A stretch of DNA of 64,000 nt from CAYTID01 sp964437735 (GCA_964437735.1 CAYTID010000002.1:1-64000); one strand, 5' to 3'; numbered from the stretch's first letter, positions 45,480 through 55,352 are shown. Numbers and translations are program-made. Notes: a model not told the origin generated them from the letters alone.

Positions 45480-45507
45480 AAAAAATCGGAAATTATTCCG
45501 ATTTTTT
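45480..45507 (-). terminator. Rho-independent terminator of the tRNA cluster, before thrS
   Basis: AAAAATCGGAA and TTCCGATTTTT form an 11-base-pair stem with a 3-4 base loop; on the minus strand the distal arm gives a T-run. It lies between tRNA-Val and thrS, ending 13 bases before the thrS ATG. It should stop tRNA transcription and might attenuate read-through into thrS. Confidence 0.8.
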
Positions 45508-45531
45508 AATTCTTCAGAAAATATTTTCTTG

Positions 45532-45605
<74 letters not shown>

Positions 45606-45607
45606 TA

Positions 45608-45696
45608 TGGTGCCGGGGATCGGAATCGAACCGACATGGACTTTACAGTCCGCAGGATTTTAAGTCCTGTGCGTCTACCAGTTCCGCCACCCCGGC
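45608..45696 (-). tRNA. tRNA-Leu (TAA anticodon)
   Basis: Starts GCCGGGGTGGCGGAACTGG. The anticodon arm CAGGACTTAAAATCCTG gives anticodon TAA. It has a long variable arm, T-arm GGTTCGATTCC and an encoded CCA. Class II, 89 bases, two bases upstream of tRNA-Val in the transcript. Confidence 0.96.
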
Positions 45697-45706
45697 AAAA
45701 CTTTAG

Positions 45707-45778
45707 AGGCGCCGGGCGGACTCGAACCGCCGAATAAAGGTTTTGCAGACCTCTCCCTTACCACTTGGGTACAGCGCC
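45707..45778 (-). tRNA. tRNA-Cys (GCA anticodon)
   Basis: Starts GGCGCTGTACCC. The anticodon arm reads GGTCTGCAAAACC, anticodon GCA, and U73 is the cysteine discriminator. T-arm GGTTCGAGTCC. CCA is not encoded. 72 bases. Confidence 0.96.
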
Positions 45779-45802
45779 AAATTTTATCCTCTCAATAAAA
45801 TA

Positions 45803-45836
45803 CCCCGCCACCTGGTGGGAATTGGGGGCGGCGGGG
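45803..45836 (-). other. GC-rich hairpin in spacer between tRNA-Gly and tRNA-Cys
   Basis: On the minus strand CCCCGCCGCC pairs with GGTGGCGGGG (10 base pairs with one G-U) around CCCAATTCCCACCA, followed by TATTTTATT. The 125-base spacer (45779-45903) is much more GC-rich than its surroundings. It also has GGTAAC/GTTACC and CGCTCG/CGAGCG inverted pairs next to tRNA-Gly. It could be a terminator, a processing signal or a small structured RNA. Confidence 0.5.
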
Positions 45837-45903
45837 CAAACTTGAAGAGGAAGTTATATTCCGATCGCTCGCGCGACCAAGGTAACTTATCATTGTTACC
45901 TCG

Positions 45904-45976
45904 AGCGGGAAACGGGACTTGAACCCGCGACATTCACCTTGGCAAGGTGACGCTCTACCAACTGAGCTATTCCCGC
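45904..45976 (-). tRNA. tRNA-Gly (GCC anticodon)
   Basis: Starts GCGGGAATAGCTCAG. The anticodon arm CACCTTGCCAAGGTG gives anticodon GCC. T-arm GGTTCAAGTCC, discriminator U73, no encoded CCA. It is the first gene of the minus-strand cluster. Its promoter must lie in 45977-46170, shared with the divergent secreted-protein gene. Confidence 0.96.
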
Positions 45977-46170
45977 AATTTGATAGGGCTAATATACAAA
46001 ACTTATCAATTTTTAGCAAGTATTTTAACTATTTCTCTACTATTTACCTTGTAATATATATTCATTACCGCAAAAAGTCAAGATGTAACAACTTATTACC
46101 AATCATTTAAATCAATTACTTGAATAATTAATGGAAATAGTTTATTTTATTTAAAAAATTATATCAATTT

Positions 46171-48117
46171 ATGAATACGTTTATGAGAATGATTTTTTCA
46201 CTTCTTTGCTTAATTATATTTCTTCCACAATTTATGGTAGGGCAGTTATTAGTTTTACAGACTGAATATACGCAAAAAAACAAGGTATTGATACACGATC
46301 ATTTAATATTTGATAAAAATTCCTCTTTTGTCGAAATTGAGTTACAAAAAAATCAAAATACAAAGATATCAGGTTTTTGGGATTATCAAAGCAATGGTGG
46401 CGCTATAAATTACATTGAAATGAATCCAACTGATGCAAACAAAATTCATACGCTGATGATGGTTTCCACCGATTCTGGAAATTCGTCAACCATTTCAATG
46501 TCGCGACGAGTTGTATATAATTACAGTGACAACGGCGGCGTTACGTGGGGAAATCCGGTTTCTGTTCCCGGTTTTCGCGCAGGATATCCATCCTTGATAT
46601 TTGCTAAAACAGGAAACAACAATCATGTTCCCGTAATTGCTAATCACAGTTCATCAGGTTCCGGTATCCCCTCTCAAAGTGTTTTATTTATCGATCGGAG
46701 AGAAGGATCGAAAATATTTTCTGCATTTTACCCTCCTCTCCAAAATCCGGGTTTTGACGATGCACTTTGGCCCATCATTACCCAGTCAACAAACGGAAAT
46801 ATTATTCTTGCCGGCTCATTCCCTACATCCAGTCCCTATCAGGGTATATCGGTTATCACACTAAAAAATGATTCCACATGGAGTAACTGGGAACGATTGG
46901 AAACATCATCTTCTCATGCCGGAAGAATCGCAATGGCTTCCGGAAATAACGGAAGGGTTGCAATTGTTTGGAGATCAAATACAAATCCGGATTCGTTGAT
47001 TTTAAGAGAGTCTACAAATAATGGATTATCCTGGAATCCGAAAATTGTTGTTGCGAGAGAAAACGGGAATGACGGACCATGCTGGACAGGCTTCGATGCT
47101 ATGTATTTTGAAAATTCTTTAATGGTCGTTTATACAAGTAGCTCTTATGACAATCAGGGATATAAACTTGCAAACCGAGTAAGATTATGGAATTCCGGAA
47201 CCGGATTATCTCGTACTGTGATTGATAGTATTACATTTCCACAGATGATGAAAACCGCTTTCATCAATAAATCTCAGACAAATCATAATTTTGCTTTTAA
47301 TTTTCCATCCTTAGGTAAAAACCAAACCAGTACGCGAGTTTATGTTGCAGTAGATGCCTTTCTGCAAGATGTAACTGATCCTGATGGATTTAACTATAGC
47401 GATATACTCTTAACATACAGTGACGATGGAGGAATAAATTGGAAAAAACCGATAAACATAACTAACACTAATACACATGACGAAAGATATGTTTCCATTT
47501 CAACAATAAATCCGGTAGTCAATTATGGTCAAACCGACAGCAATTATGTTTATCTGGTTTTTCAAGAAGATAAAATTCCCGGCGCTAATTTCGTAACACT
47601 TAATAATGAACCTGAAAGCCGCCCTGTTTCCCGTGCGTTTCAAAAATTCATGAAAATAAATATTGATAAAGTTTCGCAAGTTAATGTTCAAATCCCGATT
47701 ATTTCCAATTGGAATATGATTTCACTCCCAGTAAATATTTCGGACAGCCTTCTGAGTATATTCCCGACTGCACTTTCACGACCATTTTCTTTCTCTCCGA
47801 TATCAGGATACGATACTAATTCAGTGATGTTTTCAGGAAAGGGATACTGGATAAAATTCGGTGAAAATCAAATATCAGACCTTTCGGGACCTCAGCTAGC
47901 CTCAAAAGTTATAAATGTTTTACCTGGTTGGAATCTCATAGGATCAATTACTTATCCCGTAACTCTTAATAATATTATTCAGAATCCGCCTGCAATCATT
48001 CAATCGCCATTTTTTGAATATGCTAACGGCTATGTGTTAACAGATACTCTTCAGCCCGGAAAAGCATATTGGGTAAAAATAAATAGTGAAGGTACTTTAA
48101 ATCTTGTGTCACCTTAA
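46171..48117 (+). CDS. Secreted sialidase-fold (Asp-box) protein with C-terminal Trp/GYW repeats
   Basis: A 648-residue exported protein. A signal peptide (about 1-24, MNTFMRMIFSLLCLIIFLPQ) is followed by a six-blade sialidase-like propeller, recognisable from Asp-box motifs such as YSDNGGVTWGNP, STNNGLSWNP and YSDDGGINWKKP. The catalytic residues of true sialidases are not evident. The last 140 residues hold two copies of a module with WNMISLPV or WNLIGS at the start and GKGYWIKF or GKAYWVKI at the end. No type-A sorting domain is present, so the export end is uncertain. It converges on porU, and the two genes overlap by 9 bases at their ends. Function unknown. Confidence 0.75.
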   Translation: MNTFMRMIFSLLCLIIFLPQFMVGQLLVLQTEYTQKNKVLIHDHLIFDKNSSFVEIELQKNQNTKISGFWDYQSNGGAINYIEMNPTDANKIHTLMMVSTDSGNSSTISMSRRVVYNYSDNGGVTWGNPVSVPGFRAGYPSLIFAKTGNNNHVPVIANHSSSGSGIPSQSVLFIDRREGSKIFSAFYPPLQNPGFDDALWPIITQSTNGNIILAGSFPTSSPYQGISVITLKNDSTWSNWERLETSSSHAGRIAMASGNNGRVAIVWRSNTNPDSLILRESTNNGLSWNPKIVVARENGNDGPCWTGFDAMYFENSLMVVYTSSSYDNQGYKLANRVRLWNSGTGLSRTVIDSITFPQMMKTAFINKSQTNHNFAFNFPSLGKNQTSTRVYVAVDAFLQDVTDPDGFNYSDILLTYSDDGGINWKKPINITNTNTHDERYVSISTINPVVNYGQTDSNYVYLVFQEDKIPGANFVTLNNEPESRPVSRAFQKFMKINIDKVSQVNVQIPIISNWNMISLPVNISDSLLSIFPTALSRPFSFSPISGYDTNSVMFSGKGYWIKFGENQISDLSGPQLASKVINVLPGWNLIGSITYPVTLNNIIQNPPAIIQSPFFEYANGYVLTDTLQPGKAYWVKINSEGTLNLVSP

Positions 48118-51100
48118 TTTAACTAATTTTTGTACCGAACTTTGAATTAATTTATCAGTTTCTGTCTGAATTTTGTACAAATATACACCGTTCGCCAAAA
48201 TGTTCCCATCGTTGTCTTTCCCATCCCACTCTATCCGATTAAAACCGATTTGAATATCAGGCGTCGGTATAATTAATTCTTTTAGTTTCCTTCCGCTTAC
48301 AGAGTAGATAAATATTTTTGCGATGGATGGAATTGCAGAGCCGGTCAAGTTAAAACAAAAATAAGTATTTTCGTCAAAAGGATTCGGATAATTAAAAACA
48401 TTCAATATCACAGGTGTTGCTAATACTTTAAATTCATTATCTGATATTATCAGATTATTTTTACTTACTATTTTAAGATTATGATCTCCATCATCCAGAG
48501 TTGGGTTGAATTCAATCTTGCTTGATGTGTTTTCATTTAATTGTACAATTGGTACTTCGGTGCCATCAAGCTCTATAAATCTGATATCCTGAATCGATAA
48601 ATTATTAGGTAAGAATATTTTGATTGAAGGAGTCGATGAAACAAAATCACCTTTTTGAATTTGTCTACCGTCGAAAGTTACAGTTATTCCGGAAGTTTGA
48701 GAATCTATCCATCTGTTTTTGAATGGGATGATAATTTCGTTGTTTTCTGTAATTTGATCTTCCCATCCGTCAGGTTCAACACGAATTTTCAAAAATTGAT
48801 TGCCGTAATAGCTCGATACATCTATTTTCTTTGATATAAATATTTCCGATTCCGCTGATATTGAATCGAACTGGGTTGTTTCAATTTCAATATTCGGAAC
48901 GATGTAAAAACCGATCTTTGTCCTTCCGGCACCTCTATCTCCCAAATTATTTATACTAAAAGAAACAGCAAGAGATTCTCTGTCGGCGCTTTTTATTTGT
49001 TTCACACTCAAGCCACCTGTGTTAAATGCAAGTTCAGGAACTGAACTATATGTTATAGTCCAATCGTATAAATACGGTGTTACTTCTCCGTCCTGATTTG
49101 ATAGATTTGTAATTAATTGCATCGATGAAAATACTGACGAATTGATCCCACTCAAATCGATACTATTCTGAGAACTTGAAATATTGAATAAAGTATCTAC
49201 AGTAAAATCTTTCTTTAGTCCGACGAGTTTAGTGATAATAGATGATTTATTTGGATTCAAATTATTCCAAAAATAATTCATCCATGAACTTGCTTTACCT
49301 ATTGGCACGGTTTCCATGCTTCCGGCACCGGAACTGTAGTAATTCGGCATTTGATATGAAACTATGGCAATCCCGAAAGGGCTATAGCTTTCAAGAGGTG
49401 TCATCATTGGAAATGGAGATCCCTTTCGAGTTATCAAAGACCAAGACTGTCCGGGAGTAACTGATCTGATTTGAGTTGCTCCAAGACTTTCAATCGCTTG
49501 ATACAAAGCTTCCGTGATACCTGATTTTCCATCCTGAACTACAACTAATGAAATATAATTACCTACCGGCGAATTTTGTAAAAATCTTAATAGCGAATCC
49601 GGTTGACCTATCGAAGTTAAGGTATACCCCCGTGCTTGATAATTACCGGTTAAGGGATTGATGCTGACAGCTAAGTAACTATTTGCACCCTGCCACCAAT
49701 GTCCGATTACCTGTAATTCTCCAATTTTTATTATACTGTAATAATCCGAATCAGGAAATGCACGGTAGCCAACCGATCTCGAATACAACGGCAATCCGTT
49801 TGAGCGTTGCATTGTAACGCCGCTATCACTCACAAATAAATTATTCACTATATTCATAGTGAATTGACCAACTCCGGATTGGCGCCACTTTACAACCCCG
49901 GGTAGGTATGCTGAATCGCTCGCTCTGAATGAAGCTGTAACCCACGCCCCGAAATATTTTCCGTTAAAAGTCCTCGCACGCCAGAAGAAAGTTTGTTCAT
50001 TTTGTAAAGCAGGAGTTGTCCATTCGGCAAATACTTGCCCCGGAGTTATTTGCGGGGATATAATTTTAAAAGGGCTATTAAATGCAATTGTCGTATCTAA
50101 TTCGAAATAAAATACATATGGATTTGCAAAATTAATTCCCTGTTTCGGTAATAATATCGTATCCCCCCCTCCTGAATAGAAACTCTTTAAAGAATCAAAA
50201 ATCGCAGGGACAGTAACACGCAAATTAACATGACCACTCGGTTGTATTGAAAAATGATTTGGCTTTAGAACGAAAATTTTACTTTTATGAACATACACAG
50301 GGATTTCAGCTGAGTTATTGGTTTCATCTTCTTCAATAATATTATTGTTCGGATCTATTCGGACTTTTAAAATATGAGAACCCGGTTTTCCCCTAACATC
50401 CCAGGCTATAGTTATTGTATCGGAAAAAGCAATCGGCCTCCAGAAAAACGGAGGAACAATATCATACTCTCCCTTGAATTTTCCTGTTTCATCCGTGTAA
50501 TTGTCACGCAGGGATATTAATACACTGTCCGCAGGCATCAAACCAATATTATTAACGATAAATTGAACTGAAATAAAATTATCCGAGATTGGAACATCGG
50601 GTTGAATTTTTATCTGATTATTTTCAATAACAAAATCAGGTTTCGCTGGAAGGGGGATTTTTGAATATGGATCGCCTATCAGAGGATAGAGATTAAAAGT
50701 GTGAATGATTGTGGGAGTAATAACATATCCGTTTATCATCCAAAAATAAATACGGGATAGATGAGTCAATTCGCCAAAAGTTTGAACAGATTCTTTAATC
50801 GACGCATGTAGAAATTTTTTTGCGAGCCAATAACCTGTTTGAGCAGAACCTATATGTGAACTCGCCCATGCAGCAATTCCTCCTCGATTGTCTGCAACAA
50901 GAAAATCTTCAGAGAGTACATTTGAAAATGTTGTATAGAATGCACCAATGTTACAACTAACGCTACTGATGAAAGGTAGTTTCCCGTTTGTATTTTGCAG
51001 ATCATTCGGACTTCCGATATCTACGTTCCAAATTCTTCCTCCTGAATGTCCGATAAAATTAACAAAAAATAAACCTCCATTTATATGATTTTGCATCAGG

Positions 51101-53523
51101 TTCCTAAATCCGTCATATATTATTGCCGAGGAGGATTTGTAGACCTTAAGGGCTTGACCTCCAAGTGGAAATGGTAAAATATAATCGTTTATCAAAATAT
51201 TAGAGAGAGCATTAAATTGGTTTTGTTCACTTGTTGTATTCCCCCCTGTTACAAACATTGCTTTTTTCCGCCACTCATCTCGCGGCGGACTATCAAACTT
51301 AATAAATTTTGTCGCTACTCGTAACGCTTGTATCGGACTTTCTACCGGAATTCTTCCGATAACCATCATCGGGAAAAAAGTATTCACTGTATCGAAGCAG
51401 ACTAATGCATTATCACTCATTGGTATACCCCAACCCGGAACATAATTAATTTTTGTAGTTGATGTCAGTATTTTTTTAAAATCCGTACAAGCATCTCCGA
51501 ACATAGCAACAAAGGAAGGTTTGGGAAGGGCCCAATTGTCGTAAGTGTGCTTGAGAAACTGCTTTATTGAATGTGGTTCAAGGTGGCCGTAGTTGAACTC
51601 ATCGTAAATATCCTGCACGTCAATTGTGACTGTCCTTAAATTATTATGTGAGGCTCGCCAATTTGCTAATTGTATTGCTGAATTTTTAAAAAGTGAATGT
51701 GTAATTACAATATAATCGGCGCCGATTGCATTGTTTCTAATATTTTTAAACGTATGCGGAATTATAGCAGCAGGGATACTCCTTTGATTGTTTGCAATAA
51801 TGACATACCTTTTTGACAACGTCAGAGTATCTCTGAATGTCCAAACATTTCCTGATTTGTTAAGACTTGTGATTTTTTTATTTGTTGTTAAATCAAATAT
51901 ATCAATGCTATCGCTCGTTACCTTTGCCACACGAAACTCAGTCACTTCCGAGGTGGAAGGTTGGGGGGAATTAAAATCCAAATAATTATTCTGAACGGAA
52001 ATCGGACAATCATATGTGAGTTCAAACCAATCCAAATAAAATTTCGATAATTTTACAAAGATAGAACTTATTTGAAGTGTATTATTCCCCTGCTTTAAAA
52101 TTGAATCAGGTATATTCTTTTGAAATATCAATTCCTCATTTTGTATCCATAAACTATCCCCTATTAGTACACCATTAATGCGAACCTGAGTTCTGTGTCT
52201 GGATTTTTGTGTATCAGTAACACTATAAGCAGTCATCCCGTGAAATCGTGCTTTAAAGATTGCTGTTCCGTTACGATTGCTTTTTACTGTATCGATAGAA
52301 AAATTGATTGATTTTTGTGTCGTTCCGACAAAATCCAACCAATACCATCCTTCCCCTTTTACATTTGTGACAGTCCTCGTCTCGTCATCGTTATACCCAT
52401 AATAATAATTCAAGTCTTGTTCAAAATGTTGGAATCTTGAATAATCGGAGTATGAAAAAACCGGGGGTGAAGTAATTAAATGTTGGTCTATTATCCTTTT
52501 TGTATTTATATCATTCCAGGTTAACCAATAATGACTGGTGTCTGTATACATATCAAAAAAAGATAAGTCCCCATATTTTCTATTTGCATAAAAATCAATG
52601 TACCAGTTAACAGGATTTATATCATTCGTATTCAAATAGATCGGATTAGAATTTCCTTTGTAATAAACGGAGAGAGTAGAATGAGGGATTTGTTGTAAAT
52701 CAATCCCGGAATTCAACAGTTGCGTATATGATAATCTGTATATTCCGTCAGCCGATATTGGAATTCTATAATAAGGCTGCGATGGATTCCACCAGATGGC
52801 TTCCGAATCCTTTTGTTTATCAGAGCGTTTAACACGAAATAATTTTGATTGGTCATAGTTTAATATCAACGATTTATATGTATCCTCAAAATGTTTATCC
52901 CCTGAAACAACAGGACTCCAAACAACATCGCTCTCGTTAGTCTTGGTGAATTTTAATCTGAAAACCAAATGAGAAAATTGTTTTAAAGTTTTTAGCGCAG
53001 CAGAATATTGAAGAGGATGAAATATAACTTTTGATACAAAAACATCTCTGAATAAAAACGGCTCTTCAACAGTTATCAATTCTTTCGGATAAAAAGATGT
53101 TTCGGACTGATAAAACTGCTGATCCTTTTGATAATCGTATGTCGCATTCCCTTCATCATCAAATATTTCGGTCGGCACAGGAGCGATATTGATATTTTCC
53201 AGTAAGTCATATTTAGATTCAAGAATTTCTATTGTCAGATTAGTGTTCGATGGTATGGCAAAGAGAAAGGCTTCTACAGGTATTCCGGGTTTGCCGACTT
53301 GGTTTGTTAAACCGTTTGTTTCGCCAATAGGAATAAAATAATCAGTCGCTTCAATGCTGAATCTATTCATTGAATAATGCTGGGGTAAATATTTAACGAG
53401 TACCTCGCTCTCACTCTGGCTTACTATCTTAAACGGCTTTTCTGCATATGCCGAGAAAATAAAAATTGCTCCGCTCAACCAAAGTAAAATGATATTTCGA
53501 AATCTTCGCTTCATCTCGCGCAT
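48109..53523 (-). CDS. porU: Type IX secretion system sortase PorU (C25 peptidase)
   Basis: Outer-membrane cysteine protease that removes the sorting domain of T9SS cargo and attaches cargo to the surface. At 1804 residues it is longer than the roughly 1160 of Porphyromonas gingivalis PorU. After the signal peptide (MKRRFRNIILLWLSGAIF) comes an N-terminal region, a C25 (gingipain-like) domain at about 630-960 with His826 (FIGHSGGRIWN) and Cys857 (SSVSCNIGAF), two CARDB-like domains (about 960-1075 and 1497-1610) and a C-terminal domain with NYPNPFDENTYFCF (about 1708-1804). The ATG overlaps the wecG-like stop by one base. The His-Cys dyad is intact, so it should be active. Confidence 0.9.
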   Translation of the reverse strand: MREMKRRFRNIILLWLSGAIFIFSAYAEKPFKIVSQSESEVLVKYLPQHYSMNRFSIEATDYFIPIGETNGLTNQVGKPGIPVEAFLFAIPSNTNLTIEILESKYDLLENINIAPVPTEIFDDEGNATYDYQKDQQFYQSETSFYPKELITVEEPFLFRDVFVSKVIFHPLQYSAALKTLKQFSHLVFRLKFTKTNESDVVWSPVVSGDKHFEDTYKSLILNYDQSKLFRVKRSDKQKDSEAIWWNPSQPYYRIPISADGIYRLSYTQLLNSGIDLQQIPHSTLSVYYKGNSNPIYLNTNDINPVNWYIDFYANRKYGDLSFFDMYTDTSHYWLTWNDINTKRIIDQHLITSPPVFSYSDYSRFQHFEQDLNYYYGYNDDETRTVTNVKGEGWYWLDFVGTTQKSINFSIDTVKSNRNGTAIFKARFHGMTAYSVTDTQKSRHRTQVRINGVLIGDSLWIQNEELIFQKNIPDSILKQGNNTLQISSIFVKLSKFYLDWFELTYDCPISVQNNYLDFNSPQPSTSEVTEFRVAKVTSDSIDIFDLTTNKKITSLNKSGNVWTFRDTLTLSKRYVIIANNQRSIPAAIIPHTFKNIRNNAIGADYIVITHSLFKNSAIQLANWRASHNNLRTVTIDVQDIYDEFNYGHLEPHSIKQFLKHTYDNWALPKPSFVAMFGDACTDFKKILTSTTKINYVPGWGIPMSDNALVCFDTVNTFFPMMVIGRIPVESPIQALRVATKFIKFDSPPRDEWRKKAMFVTGGNTTSEQNQFNALSNILINDYILPFPLGGQALKVYKSSSAIIYDGFRNLMQNHINGGLFFVNFIGHSGGRIWNVDIGSPNDLQNTNGKLPFISSVSCNIGAFYTTFSNVLSEDFLVADNRGGIAAWASSHIGSAQTGYWLAKKFLHASIKESVQTFGELTHLSRIYFWMINGYVITPTIIHTFNLYPLIGDPYSKIPLPAKPDFVIENNQIKIQPDVPISDNFISVQFIVNNIGLMPADSVLISLRDNYTDETGKFKGEYDIVPPFFWRPIAFSDTITIAWDVRGKPGSHILKVRIDPNNNIIEEDETNNSAEIPVYVHKSKIFVLKPNHFSIQPSGHVNLRVTVPAIFDSLKSFYSGGGDTILLPKQGINFANPYVFYFELDTTIAFNSPFKIISPQITPGQVFAEWTTPALQNEQTFFWRARTFNGKYFGAWVTASFRASDSAYLPGVVKWRQSGVGQFTMNIVNNLFVSDSGVTMQRSNGLPLYSRSVGYRAFPDSDYYSIIKIGELQVIGHWWQGANSYLAVSINPLTGNYQARGYTLTSIGQPDSLLRFLQNSPVGNYISLVVVQDGKSGITEALYQAIESLGATQIRSVTPGQSWSLITRKGSPFPMMTPLESYSPFGIAIVSYQMPNYYSSGAGSMETVPIGKASSWMNYFWNNLNPNKSSIITKLVGLKKDFTVDTLFNISSSQNSIDLSGINSSVFSSMQLITNLSNQDGEVTPYLYDWTITYSSVPELAFNTGGLSVKQIKSADRESLAVSFSINNLGDRGAGRTKIGFYIVPNIEIETTQFDSISAESEIFISKKIDVSSYYGNQFLKIRVEPDGWEDQITENNEIIIPFKNRWIDSQTSGITVTFDGRQIQKGDFVSSTPSIKIFLPNNLSIQDIRFIELDGTEVPIVQLNENTSSKIEFNPTLDDGDHNLKIVSKNNLIISDNEFKVLATPVILNVFNYPNPFDENTYFCFNLTGSAIPSIAKIFIYSVSGRKLKELIIPTPDIQIGFNRIEWDGKDNDGNILANGVYLYKIQTETDKLIQSSVQKLVKLR

Positions 53524-54260
53524 TAATTCTTTCTGGTTAAAATATAGAAAAGAAATTTCGGATTACCAAAGAGATATCGAATGGAAAGCCTCATTGGATC
53601 CTGAATAAGTCGAAAAAGCCACTCCAATCCTATATTAGAAATCCATTTAGGGCATATTTTCTTGACGCCGGCGAGGATATCGATATAATTACCTGCTGAA
53701 AAAATAGCATTTGCTTTTAGAAAGGGAATATTTTCATAAATCCATTTTTCCTGTTTCGTCATACCCATACCAACAATTAAAATATTCGGTTTTACTGCGT
53801 TAATCATACGCAATATATTTTCAGTTTCTTTATCATCTTTTTGGAAATATCCATGATGATTACCGACAATATTCAAATCTGGAAAAGTTTCCTTAATTTT
53901 AATGGTTGCTTTGTTTAAAATATTTTTGTGAGAGCCTAATAAAAATACCGTGTATTGTTTAGATTCAGCAAACTTCAATAAATCACTCCCCCAATGAGTC
54001 AGATTCACCAGCGGAGGAACCGGCAAACCCAGTAACCACGCTGCTAAACGAATTCCTTGTCCATCAGCATACGAAATAGTTGAATTATTCAATACATCTT
54101 TAAACCATTTATATTTTTGGGATAAATTGACTGCATGAGCATTCACATAAGCAAAAAATCCTTTGTCGCCTGTTTCTATACATTTTTGCATCTCTCGTAA
54201 AATTACGTCGCCATCAACAGCATCAACATTTACACTCGCAATTTTGATTGATTCATACAT
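53523..54260 (-). CDS. WecG/TagA/CpsF-family glycosyltransferase
   Basis: A 245-residue glycosyltransferase that adds N-acetylmannosamine or a related sugar to an undecaprenyl-linked precursor. Family motifs are YVNAHAVNLSQKY, SYADGQGIRLAAWLLG, VFLLGSHKNILNKA and VGMGMTKQEKWIYEN, ending with GLEWLFRLIQDPMRLSIRYL. It is the likely source of a surface-glycan linkage sugar. It overlaps porU by one base (TAATG) and follows the GT9 gene closely. Its acceptor is unknown. Confidence 0.9.
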   Translation of the reverse strand: MYESIKIASVNVDAVDGDVILREMQKCIETGDKGFFAYVNAHAVNLSQKYKWFKDVLNNSTISYADGQGIRLAAWLLGLPVPPLVNLTHWGSDLLKFAESKQYTVFLLGSHKNILNKATIKIKETFPDLNIVGNHHGYFQKDDKETENILRMINAVKPNILIVGMGMTKQEKWIYENIPFLKANAIFSAGNYIDILAGVKKICPKWISNIGLEWLFRLIQDPMRLSIRYLFGNPKFLFYILTRKN

Positions 54261-54261
54261 G

Positions 54262-55338
54262 TTAATCTTCTAACAATTTAATGGCTTTGTTGTAAACTTC
54301 CTCAACTTCAATAAAATTTATACACGGATTATCAGGTTTAATACATTTAATCTGGTCACAAGGACAGCATTCAGCCATTTCGTGGAAATAATAATTATTA
54401 TTACTCCTCGGAGATGTTAATGCCGGGGTTGCCGGACCAAATATTCCGATCGATGGAATTCCCAAAGCAGTCGCAAGATGTAATGGACCCGAATCATTTC
54501 CGATAAATAATGCAGATCTTTTTATTGTGTTAATTATTTTATTTAAATCGTTGCTGAATATTTTTGCAATTCTGTTTTGATGATTTTTCATAACATCAGT
54601 TTGAAAATTTTCATCTCCAGTTCCGATAAATGCAATATTATATTTGGTTGAATTAATAATCTTTTTTGCTAAAATAAAATATTTTTCTAATGGCCAGTTT
54701 CGGTACTTCCACCCCGATGAATGATGAATAACTACAGTGTCATGATAATCCGTTTTATTCCTGATTGCCATATTAATATTAGAATCAGTTTTATAACCTA
54801 ACACATTGCAGATTTTTATGCTTCTTTCATAAATATTTTCGTTGTGATATTGTGCAGATTCCAATTCGGTGAAACCATATCCTGTAATTTTATTCTTTTG
54901 TAAAAACGGAGTAATTGTCGGGCCCGGTGAAAAATATCCAATTTTGAATTTCCCTTTTGCTGATAATCCGACAAACGCATTACGGTAAGATGGACTAACG
55001 CATATGACTAAATCAAATTTTTCTTCCTGAATTGAATTTTTAACTTTAAATAAACCGGGGAGTGTATCAGTGTTGTTAAAACCTAAAATATTTATTCCGC
55101 TCAGCAATTCTTCAGAAACTGGCTTGTATTGTTCGTTAATTGCAAAGGAAAATTGTGCGACCGGAAGATTTTCCTTTAAATTTTTGATCGTAGGAATTGT
55201 CGAAATCACATCTCCCAAACGGGTTAGTTCAACTATGAGAACTTTTGAAATATCATTGGGATTGAATGAATATTTTTTCAGTTTTTCATTTCTTTTTACC
55301 AAATAATTCAACCAGATATTTTGGAAAAAAATATTCAT
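54262..55338 (-). CDS. GT9 glycosyltransferase, ADP-heptose:LPS heptosyltransferase-like
   Basis: A 358-residue GT-B enzyme of the RfaF/WaaF family. Motifs include VLIVELTRLGDVISTIPTIK, IHHSSGWKYRNWPLEKY and FIGNDSGPLHLATALGIPS. ADP-heptose made by rfaE1 and rfaE2 (10010-11500) is the expected donor. A cluster of Cys near the C-terminus (AECCPCDQIKC) is typical of this subfamily. It is one base upstream of the WecG-type gene in the same transcript. Acceptor sugar not determined. Confidence 0.88.
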   Translation of the reverse strand: MNIFFQNIWLNYLVKRNEKLKKYSFNPNDISKVLIVELTRLGDVISTIPTIKNLKENLPVAQFSFAINEQYKPVSEELLSGINILGFNNTDTLPGLFKVKNSIQEEKFDLVICVSPSYRNAFVGLSAKGKFKIGYFSPGPTITPFLQKNKITGYGFTELESAQYHNENIYERSIKICNVLGYKTDSNINMAIRNKTDYHDTVVIHHSSGWKYRNWPLEKYFILAKKIINSTKYNIAFIGTGDENFQTDVMKNHQNRIAKIFSNDLNKIINTIKRSALFIGNDSGPLHLATALGIPSIGIFGPATPALTSPRSNNNYYFHEMAECCPCDQIKCIKPDNPCINFIEVEEVYNKAIKLLED

Positions 55339-55352
55339 TAATTATTAAGTGG

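Noticed and set aside
45792..46019. 75-codon minus-strand ORF
   Set aside because: It runs through tRNA-Gly and the structured spacer; the protein has tRNA-derived wording (GNSSVGRASPCQG), a common false call.
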